A stretch of 5,353 nt of DNA from positions 8,104 to 13,456 of the forward strand of contig DBAW01000143.1 in NCBI GenBank assembly GCA_002291855.1, given 5' to 3'. The stretch is from Sphingomonas sp. UBA1000. Lineage in GTDB: Bacteria; Pseudomonadota; Alphaproteobacteria; Sphingomonadales; Sphingomonadaceae. Under the pieces are notes generated by a model that saw nothing but the letters and a program-made list of their open reading frames with translations, searched no databases and was not told the DNA's origin. Of this stretch, positions 1 to 4,894 are shown piece after piece; within the stretch, counting starts at the first letter, position 1; each line of letters starts with the position of its first letter. The position numbers and the translations under genes are program-made.

Positions 1-506
1 GCCTCGGGATGCGCCTCGGGATAGGCGGCGACCGAAATCTCGAACGGGTGCAGCCGCTTCAGCCCCGCGACCAGCTCGGCCGCGCTCGCATAGCCGCCGG
101 GATGGGGGGCAAAGCCCTGGCCCGCGACCGGCGGATCGCCGCGCAGCGCGACGATGTGGCGCACGCCCGCCGCCCAATATTCCTGGGCGATGGCGTCAAT
201 CTCCTCGCGCGTTGCCTCGACACAGGTCAGGTGCGCGGCGGCAGCGAGCGAGGTTTCGCGGACGATGCGCGCAACCGTGGCATGGGTGCGCTCACGGGTC
301 GAGCCGCCGGCACCATAGGTCACCGACACGAACCGCGGGCCGAGCGGGGCGAGCGTCTGCACCGCCTCCCACAGCTGGGCATCCATTTTCTCGGTCTTGG
401 GCGGGAAAAACTCGAACGACACGCCGATATCGCCCGAAAGATCGGCGAACAACGGCGCATCAAGGGCGCGGCGCGCCTCTTCGAGCTGGGCGAGGGAGGG
501 GGTCAT
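1..506 (-). CDS. metF: 5,10-methylenetetrahydrofolate reductase, C-terminal part cut by window edge
   Basis: MetF reduces 5,10-methylene-THF to 5-methyl-THF with FAD and NAD(P)H, supplying the methyl group for methionine synthesis in the cytoplasm. The visible part is the first 168 codons, read leftward from ATG at 506-504; the gene continues past base 1. Family motifs appear in order: FEFFPPK (residues 31-37, with Glu32 matching the catalytic Glu28 of E. coli MetF), SVTYGAGGSTR (61-71), AHLTC (91-95), HIVALRGDPP (117-126, with Asp124 matching the flavin-tuning Asp120), and ISVAAYPEAHPE at the edge. This agrees closely with E. coli MetF through this region. The start ATG overlaps the stop of the upstream regulator gene (ATGA). 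A ribosome binding site, CAGGAGAT, lies inside the end of that gene, 8 bases before the ATG, so translation is probably coupled. It is expected to share the regulator's promoter and operator. Identification is secure; only the missing C-terminal part is unknown. Confidence 0.96.
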   Translation of the reverse strand, partial: MTPSLAQLEEARRALDAPLFADLSGDIGVSFEFFPPKTEKMDAQLWEAVQTLAPLGPRFVSVTYGAGGSTRERTHATVARIVRETSLAAAAHLTCVEATREEIDAIAQEYWAAGVRHIVALRGDPPVAGQGFAPHPGGYASAAELVAGLKRLHPFEISVAAYPEAHPE

Positions 507-1441
507 GCGGCGATCTCCTGGATCATTCCGGGGCGGTGCCCCAGCCAGAGTTTGACGGTCAGTTCTCCGCCGTCGAGCGTGTCGGTGCGGCCGAGCGCAA
601 GGCCCGCCGCCGCCAGCCAGCCGGCGATCTGGTCATCGGAAAAGCCGAGCCGGGCATGGGCGTCGCGCGCGCGCAGCTCTTCACGGTCGTGTGGTGCGAA
701 ATCGACGATCAGCATCCGCCCGCCCGGGGCGAGCAGCCGTGCGGCCTCGGCCAGGGCGCTGGCCGGCTGGCTCATGAAATGCAGCACCTGATGCAGGATG
801 ACGGTGTCGGCCACCCCTTCGCCCAGCGGCAGCGCGGTCAGATCGCCCTGACGCAGCTCGGCGGTCGGCACCGTTTCCGCCAGCTTGGCGCGGGCGAGGC
901 GGAGCATTTCCGGACTGCGGTCGATCCCCACCGCCTTGGCCGCACGTGCGCCGAACAGCTCGAGCATCCGGCCGGTGCCGGTGCCGAGATCGACCAGCCG
1001 GCCGATCGGCGCATCGCCCAGCATCGCCGCCATCGCCGCCTCGACGGTTTCCTCGGGCGCGTAGAGCGAGCGGATCGCATCCCATTCCTCGGCGCGGGCG
1101 GCGAAATAGCGCGAAGCCGCCTCCGCCCGGTCGGCGCGGACCGCGGCCAGCCGCTGCGCATCCTCGTCCGCCCATTCGCCGGTCGCGCGGTCGATGGCCG
1201 CGAGCAGGGGGGCGACATGAATGTCCTCGGCAAGGGCAAGGAACACCCAGCTGCCCTCGCGCCGCCGCACGGTCAGCCCGGCATCGGCAAGGATGCGGAC
1301 ATGGCGCGACACGCGCGGCTGGCTTTGCCCCAGCACCTGCGCGAGTTCGCCGACCGACAGCTCCATCGCCCGCAGCAGCGCGAAGATGCGCAGCCGCGTC
1401 GGGTCGCCAAGCGCGCGGAAGATTTCGATGAGCCGGTCCAC
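503..1441 (-). CDS. sahR: ArsR-family regulator fused to a SAM-methyltransferase domain; probable SAM-cycle repressor SahR
   Basis: A 312-residue two-domain protein. Residues 1-80 form an ArsR winged helix, with the signature FRALGDPTRLRIFALL (8-23) and a recognition helix around QSQPRVSRHVRIL (39-51). Residues 110-300 form a class I methyltransferase fold with the SAM/SAH loop VDLGTGTGR (150-158) and an acidic strand end, GIDRSPEM (172-179). There are no cysteines, so the CxC-type metal or arsenic site of classical ArsR/SmtB sensors is absent. Known: SahR regulators have this architecture, repress SAM-cycle genes (ahcY, metF, metH/E, metK) and release DNA on binding S-adenosylhomocysteine. 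Placement directly before metF with a 4-bp overlap, and a perfect palindrome just upstream, fit that role. GTG at 1441 is the start because an in-frame TGA lies two codons upstream (1447-1445) and the ArsR motif begins at once. No Shine-Dalgarno is visible. The name is inferred from architecture and context; a catalytically active methyltransferase is a less likely alternative. Confidence 0.85.
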   Translation of the reverse strand: MDRLIEIFRALGDPTRLRIFALLRAMELSVGELAQVLGQSQPRVSRHVRILADAGLTVRRREGSWVFLALAEDIHVAPLLAAIDRATGEWADEDAQRLAAVRADRAEAASRYFAARAEEWDAIRSLYAPEETVEAAMAAMLGDAPIGRLVDLGTGTGRMLELFGARAAKAVGIDRSPEMLRLARAKLAETVPTAELRQGDLTALPLGEGVADTVILHQVLHFMSQPASALAEAARLLAPGGRMLIVDFAPHDREELRARDAHARLGFSDDQIAGWLAAAGLALGRTDTLDGGELTVKLWLGHRPGMIQEIAA

Positions 1442-1447
1442 GTTTCA

Positions 1448-1471
1448 GGACATAAAGATATCTTTATGTCC
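1448..1471. promoter_or_regulatory. Perfect 24-bp palindrome, probable SahR operator
   Basis: A perfect inverted repeat with core CATAAAGATATCTTTATG, flanked by GGA and TCC. It ends 6 bases before the GTG start of the ArsR-methyltransferase gene. It is strikingly AT-rich within GC-rich DNA. Dyad length and position suit a dimeric winged-helix repressor blocking the sahR-metF promoter. As I recall them, SahR sites in proteobacteria have a similar AAAGATATCTTT centre, but I could not check this. A weak promoter may coincide with it on the minus strand: TTGTGC (1477-1472), a 17-bp spacer, and TATGTC (1454-1449). That would put the transcript start at or next to the GTG. Confidence 0.8.
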
Positions 1472-1558
1472 GCACAAGGCCGTTATCGCCCGATCTTGCC
1501 GCCAAGGTGCTTAACAAGCGGTTGCGCAGGCGCGGTGCGCGCGCCGAAATGCCAAGCA

Positions 1559-1583
1559 GCCCGGACGCACTGGGCGTCCGGGC
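1559..1583 (-). terminator. Hairpin downstream of the monooxygenase gene, likely intrinsic terminator
   Basis: A perfect 10-bp GC-rich stem (GCCCGGACGC, 1559-1568, paired with 1574-1583) and a 5-base loop lie 26 bases past the stop codon of the minus-strand monooxygenase gene. On that strand it is followed by a T-containing but not pure T-rich stretch (TGCTTGGCATTT). It probably ends the aldo/keto reductase-monooxygenase transcript before the sahR promoter. The weak T tract lowers confidence in factor-independent termination. Confidence 0.6.
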
Positions 1584-1609
1584 CGCTCACGAAACAGCGT
1601 GGGGTCAGC

Positions 1610-2668
1610 TCAGCCGAGCGGCGCGTGATCGATGCGTGGCAGCACATGCCGGGCAAACAGATCGGCCTCGGCGGCGTGCGGATAGCCCGACAGGATGAAC
1701 GCCTCGATGCCGAGCGCGCGATAGCGTTCAAGCTTGGCGAGCACCTGATCGGGATCGCCGACAATCGCCGCGCCGCAGCCCGAGCGGGCACGGCCGATGC
1801 CGGTCCACAGCTGCGGTTCGGCAAAGCCCTCATCATCGGCGCCTTCGCGCAGCATCGCCTGCGCGGTCACGCCGACCGACGCCGAATCGAGCGATTTCTG
1901 CCGGATCGCCGCGCCCGTTTCGGCATCGAGGCGCGACAGCAGCCGCCGGGCATAGGCGCGTGCTTCGTCCTCGCTTTCACGCACGATGACATGGGCGCGA
2001 TAGCCAAAGCGCAGCGTGCGGCCATAGGCGGCGGCCCGCGCCGTCATGTCGGCGATGATCGCCTGCACATTGGCCTCGGTATCCGGCCACATCAGATAAA
2101 CATCGGCCGCCCGTGCCGCCGCATCGCGCGCATCGGGCGACAGGCCGCCGAAATAGAGCGGTGGGCATTTGCCCGACACGGTGCCGATGCGCGGCGGATC
2201 GATGGCGATCTTGTAGAACTCGCCCTGATGGTCGAGCGGCTGGCCGTTGAGCAGCGTCTTCAGGATCTGCATCACCTCGACACAGCGCTGATAGCGCGGC
2301 GCCGACGGCAGCGTTTCCCCCGGCAGGTCCGACGAGATGATGTTGACCGTCAGCCGCCCGCCCAGAATGCGGTCGATGGTGGCGATCTGCCGGGCGAGCT
2401 GGGGCGGCCAGCTTTCGCCGACGCGCACCGCCATCAGCAGCCTGATGCGCTTGACCAGCGTCGCGATCGCCGCGGCAAAGGCCGTGGTGTCGATGCCGAG
2501 CGTATAGCCCGAGGGCAGCAGGATATTGTCGAAGCCGCCGCTTTCGGCCTGCAGAACGATGTCGCGGCAATGTTCCCAGCTCGATGCGAGCTTGGGATCG
2601 GGAACCCCCAGAAACTCGTAATCATCGTCACAAAGCGCTGAGAACCAGCTGATTTCGCAGGGTTTCAC
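1610..2668 (-). CDS. SsuD-like flavin-dependent (luciferase-family) monooxygenase, possible sulfonate or sulfosugar desulfurising enzyme
   Basis: A 352-residue cytoplasmic TIM-barrel protein of the FMNH2-dependent luciferase-like family. It resembles the alkanesulfonate monooxygenase SsuD along its whole length: LPSG (51-54), LARQIATIDR (91-100), PPLYFGG (169-175), FGYRAHVIVRE (221-231), LWTGIGRARSGCGAAIVGD (287-305) and ALGIEAFILSGYPH (318-331). Residues matching SsuD Arg226, His228, Arg297 and Tyr331 are present as Arg224, His226, Arg295 and Tyr329. The SsuD Cys54 position appears to be Leu57, and the protein lacks SsuD's longer C-terminal tail (SsuD about 380 residues). SsuD-type enzymes split C-S bonds with O2 and reduced flavin, giving sulfite and an aldehyde. 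The start is GTG at 2668, overlapping the reductase stop (GTGA), with GGGAGAGAGA 5 bases upstream; a longer open frame upstream is antisense-free read-through of the reductase gene in another frame. Its partner is an aldo/keto reductase, as in the SmoC/SmoB pair for sulfoquinovose. No flavin reductase is visible. Family assignment is strong, substrate unproven. Confidence 0.85.
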   Translation of the reverse strand: MKPCEISWFSALCDDDYEFLGVPDPKLASSWEHCRDIVLQAESGGFDNILLPSGYTLGIDTTAFAAAIATLVKRIRLLMAVRVGESWPPQLARQIATIDRILGGRLTVNIISSDLPGETLPSAPRYQRCVEVMQILKTLLNGQPLDHQGEFYKIAIDPPRIGTVSGKCPPLYFGGLSPDARDAAARAADVYLMWPDTEANVQAIIADMTARAAAYGRTLRFGYRAHVIVRESEDEARAYARRLLSRLDAETGAAIRQKSLDSASVGVTAQAMLREGADDEGFAEPQLWTGIGRARSGCGAAIVGDPDQVLAKLERYRALGIEAFILSGYPHAAEADLFARHVLPRIDHAPLG

Positions 2669-3582
2669 GGCAGTCTCTCTCCCATCGATGCTTCGAGCAC
2701 GGCATACCATTCGGCCCGCGTCCAGCGCGGCTTGAGCGCGTCCGGGATCTCCGCGATCCGCTCGACCCGCTGGGTGCCGACAATCGGGATCGGCCGCGCC
2801 GGATGGGCCATGATCCAGCTGAGCGCCGCCGCGCCGCGCCCGACGCCGTGCGCCGCCGCCTTGGCATCCAGCAGATCGGCAACCGCCCGTTCGCGGGCAT
2901 TGCCGGGCGTCGCGATGCGGCCGCCGCCAAGCGGCGACCAGGCCAGCGGCGTCAGCCCCATCGTCATCGCCTGATCGAACAGCCCGGTGCGCAGCGGATC
3001 GAGCGCGAGCGCCGAGAATTCGGGCTGGGTCGCGGCAATCGGCACCGGCAGGAAATGCTGGAGCGCCTGTGTCTGGGCCGGGGTGAAGTTCGACACGCCG
3101 ACGGCCATGATCTTGCCGGCGGCATGGGCGGCCTCGAGCGCGCGGGCCACTTCCTGCGGATGGGTGAGGATGTCGGGGCGGTGGATCTGCCACAGTTCGA
3201 CCCGCTCGACGCCCAGACGCTTCAGCGACGCGTCGATCGCAGCGCCGATATAGGTGGCGCTCGAATCATAAGGCGTGCCGATCACGATGCCGCCCTTGGT
3301 GGCGAGCACCATCCGGTCGCGCAGGCCCGGCGACGCCGCGAACACGCGGCCCAGCAGGGCTTCCGCCGCGCCAAACGGCTCGCCATTGTCGGGGCCGTAG
3401 ATATCGGCGGTGTCGAACAGCGTGACGCCGGCGGCGAGGGCTGCTTCGACCTTGGCCTGCGCGGCGGCGACATCGTCGCCGGCAAAGCGCCACATCCCCC
3501 ACGCAAGCGGGGAAACCATGATCCCGCTCTTGCCGAGCGGGCGCGGATCGGGTGAGAAGGGAAGGTATGTCATCGTTGTCAT
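2665..3582 (-). CDS. Aldo/keto reductase (SmoB/YdhF-like)
   Basis: A 305-residue cytoplasmic NAD(P)H-dependent (beta/alpha)8 oxidoreductase. The catalytic tetrad is visible: Asp57 and Tyr62 in FDTADIYG (56-63), Lys96 in LATKGG (93-98) and His134 in QIHRPD (132-137). Other family marks are VGVSNF (161-166), the barrel strand LAWSPLGGG (213-221) and a cofactor-phosphate segment, PIVGTQRVERI (266-276). The GMWR motif near the N-terminus (29-32) and HRPD suit the group containing E. coli YdhF and, from memory, Agrobacterium SmoB, which reduces 6-oxo-glucose to glucose after sulfoquinovose desulfurisation. It is translated just before the SsuD-like monooxygenase with a 4-bp overlap, so it probably handles that enzyme's aldehyde or ketone product. 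The start is ATG at 3582 or at 3573 (three codons later); neither has a clear ribosome binding site, and both lie within an operator-like sequence. Family secure, substrate inferred. Confidence 0.9.
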   Translation of the reverse strand: MTTMTYLPFSPDPRPLGKSGIMVSPLAWGMWRFAGDDVAAAQAKVEAALAAGVTLFDTADIYGPDNGEPFGAAEALLGRVFAASPGLRDRMVLATKGGIVIGTPYDSSATYIGAAIDASLKRLGVERVELWQIHRPDILTHPQEVARALEAAHAAGKIMAVGVSNFTPAQTQALQHFLPVPIAATQPEFSALALDPLRTGLFDQAMTMGLTPLAWSPLGGGRIATPGNARERAVADLLDAKAAAHGVGRGAAALSWIMAHPARPIPIVGTQRVERIAEIPDALKPRWTRAEWYAVLEASMGERLP

Positions 3583-3588
3583 ATGACA
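3567..3588. promoter_or_regulatory. Candidate operator(s) at the divergent start region
   Basis: Two overlapping dyads lie between the divergent genes. The first (3567-3582) reads ATGTCATCGTTGTCAT, an imperfect palindrome centred on CG, like LacI-family operators; its complement recurs nearly unchanged before the TonB receptor gene (4844-4859). The second (3577-3588) is a perfect 12-bp palindrome, TGTCATATGACA. Half-site TGTCAT occurs at 3568-3573 and 3577-3582, and its inverse ATGACA at 3583-3588. The region covers the start codons of the aldo/keto reductase and lies 15-36 bases before the Gfo/Idh start, a good place to repress both. Regulator identity is unknown. Confidence 0.5.
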
Positions 3589-3592
3589 CGAA

Positions 3593-3600
3593 GGGAGAGG
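3593..3600 (+). promoter_or_regulatory. Ribosome binding site fixing the Gfo/Idh start
   Basis: GGGAGAGG followed by AA and then ATG at 3603. This strong purine-rich site selects ATG 3603 over the in-frame GTG at 3552 and ATG at 3567, which would add 17 or 12 residues without homology to the Rossmann-fold N-terminus. Confidence 0.75.
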
Positions 3601-3602
3601 AA

Positions 3603-4688
3603 ATGGGAAGCAGGGTTCGCTACGGATTGATCGGCACCGGAATGATGGGCGTCGAACACATCCAGAATCTGCGCGTGACGCCGGGCGCCGAGCTGACCGC
3701 GATCACCGATCCGGTCGACACCTCGCTCGGCTGGGCGCGCGACGCCGCTGCCGGCTGGTCGGAGCCGAAGCAGTTTGCGTCGGGCGAGGAGATGGTGCGT
3801 TCGGGCGCGGTCGATGCGGTGATCATCGCGTCACCCAATTACACGCACCGGGCGGTGCTGGAGCCGTTGATGGACCTGCCCGTCCACATCCTGTGCGAAA
3901 AGCCGCTGGCGACCACCGTGGCCGATGCGCGCTGGGTGGCGGAGCGGGCCGCGGCGCGCGACCATCTGTTCTGGACGGCGATGGAATATCGCTTCATGCC
4001 GCCGGCCGCGCGGTTCATCGAGCAGGTGCATGGCGGGCGCATCGGCCGGCTGCAGATGCTGTCGATCCGCGAGCACCGGTTTCCGTTCCTGCCGAAGGTT
4101 GGCGACTGGAACCGGTTCAGCCGCAATACCGGCGGCACGATGGTCGAGAAATGCTGCCATTTCTTCGATCTGATGCGGCTGATCGTGCGTGCCGAGGCGG
4201 TTCGCGTCTATTGTTCGGGGGCGATGGACGTCAATCATCAGGACGAAAGTTATGGCGGGGAAAAACCCGACATCATCGACAACAGCTACACCGTCGTCGA
4301 TTTCGACAATGGCGTGCGTGCGATGCTTGATCTGTGCATGTTCGCCGACGGGGCCGAGAATCAGGAAGAAATCACCGCGGTGGGCGACAAGGCGCGCCTC
4401 GATGTGCTGATCCCCGAAAGCGTGATCGTCCATTCGCCGCGCACCGGCTTCATGAACCCCAAACAGGCGACGCGCGAAACCGTGCCGGTCGATGAAACCG
4501 CGCTCAAGGCCGGGCAGCATCATGGCTCGACCTATTATCAGCATCAGGCGTTCAATGCGGCGGTGCGCGGGCAGGGGCCGGTGATCGTGTCGGCCGAAGA
4601 CGGGCTGCGCGCGGTCGAGATCGGCGCGGCGGCGGAACTGAGCGCGCGCGAAAAGCGCGTCGTCGAGTTGGCCGAACTGCGCGGCTAA
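3603..4688 (+). CDS. Gfo/Idh/MocA-family NAD(P)-dependent oxidoreductase or glycosidase
   Basis: A 361-residue protein with an N-terminal Rossmann domain (YGLIGTGMMG, residues 7-16, glycine-rich dinucleotide loop; VIIASPNYTH, 73-82; LCEKPLA, 97-103, with the family Lys100) and a C-terminal alpha/beta domain. The family's second active-site motif, usually GGG-x3-D-x2-x-H, reads here GGTMVEKCCHFFD (177-189): His186 is kept, but the usual Asp four residues earlier is Glu182, next to Lys183 and two cysteines. Members are sugar or cyclitol dehydrogenases; some (GH109, and GH188 sulfoquinovosidases) cleave glycosides using bound NAD. No signal peptide is visible, so it acts in the cytoplasm. It diverges from the aldo/keto reductase and SsuD-like monooxygenase genes and precedes a TonB receptor, suggesting sugar or sulfosugar catabolism. 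In that setting it could be a dehydrogenase or the glycoside-opening enzyme; the sequence alone does not decide. The start ATG at 3603 is chosen for its strong ribosome binding site. Confidence 0.88.
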   Translation: MGSRVRYGLIGTGMMGVEHIQNLRVTPGAELTAITDPVDTSLGWARDAAAGWSEPKQFASGEEMVRSGAVDAVIIASPNYTHRAVLEPLMDLPVHILCEKPLATTVADARWVAERAAARDHLFWTAMEYRFMPPAARFIEQVHGGRIGRLQMLSIREHRFPFLPKVGDWNRFSRNTGGTMVEKCCHFFDLMRLIVRAEAVRVYCSGAMDVNHQDESYGGEKPDIIDNSYTVVDFDNGVRAMLDLCMFADGAENQEEITAVGDKARLDVLIPESVIVHSPRTGFMNPKQATRETVPVDETALKAGQHHGSTYYQHQAFNAAVRGQGPVIVSAEDGLRAVEIGAAAELSAREKRVVELAELRG

Positions 4689-4715
4689 CCGAACAGGCCG
4701 GCTGAGCGAATAGGG

Positions 4716-4747
4716 GCCGGTGCCGGGGTTCACGCCCCGGTGCCGGC
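4716..4747 (+). terminator. Long GC hairpin after the Gfo/Idh gene, possible terminator
   Basis: A 13-bp stem (4716-4728 with 4735-4747) that includes two G-U pairs and encloses a 6-base loop, starting 27 bases past the Gfo/Idh stop. It is very stable, but no T tract follows on the plus strand, so it may attenuate, protect the 3' end or work with Rho rather than terminate alone. Confidence 0.45.
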
Positions 4748-4840
4748 TGCCCTGGGTGATGCAGCCGCGCAACGCCCCGCCAAACAAATGCTTTGCTGAC
4801 CCGCGATCCCCTTTCCCGCAATCCTGATTTCTGCTTAGCA

Positions 4841-4862
4841 TTTATGACAACGCTGCCAAAAA
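4841..4862. promoter_or_regulatory. LacI-type operator candidate before the TonB receptor gene
   Basis: An imperfect palindrome centred on CG at 4851-4852; eight of eleven arm positions are complementary. Its core TATGACAACG (4843-4852) is identical to the minus-strand sequence 3583-3574 at the divergent start region, and the match extends to 14 of 17 positions. It lies 33 bases before the receptor's start codon, suited to repressing it. It also overlaps a small stem (CGCTGC with GCGGCG, 4851-4856 and 4865-4870) around an A7 run. I see no convincing -35/-10 pair nearby. Confidence 0.5.
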
Positions 4863-4894
4863 AAGCGGCGACGTCTGTCCGAGGGGAAATCGCA

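Noticed and set aside
1..22. Tandem repeat GCCTCGGGAT spaced by 2 bases.
   Set aside because: It encodes the PEAHPE segment conserved in MetF, so it is ordinary coding sequence.
9..791. A 260-codon plus-strand frame over metF and the end of sahR.
   Set aside because: It is antisense to clearly conserved MetF and methyltransferase sequence and shows no protein family features.
503..1441. Arsenic or metal resistance regulator.
   Set aside because: The protein has no cysteines and carries a methyltransferase domain beside metF, which does not fit a metal sensor.
212..2641. An 809-codon open frame on the plus strand.
   Set aside because: It runs antisense across metF, sahR and the monooxygenase gene, crosses the intergenic operator and terminator, has Arg/Gln/His-rich low-complexity composition and no recognisable motif. 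Long antisense frames are expected in such GC-rich genes.
2669..3193. A 175-residue N-terminal extension of the monooxygenase.
   Set aside because: It is the aldo/keto reductase gene read in another frame; its Arg-rich sequence has no homology to the family, and a good ribosome binding site precedes the GTG at 2668.
3552..3602. A 17-residue N-terminal extension of the Gfo/Idh protein from GTG 3552.
   Set aside because: It would overlap the reductase coding region, lacks a ribosome binding site of comparable strength, and the family's Rossmann strand begins right after ATG 3603.
3831..4841. A 336-codon minus-strand frame over the Gfo/Idh gene and its downstream gap.
   Set aside because: It is antisense to a conserved family protein, His/Arg-rich and without motifs; it is a compositional shadow.
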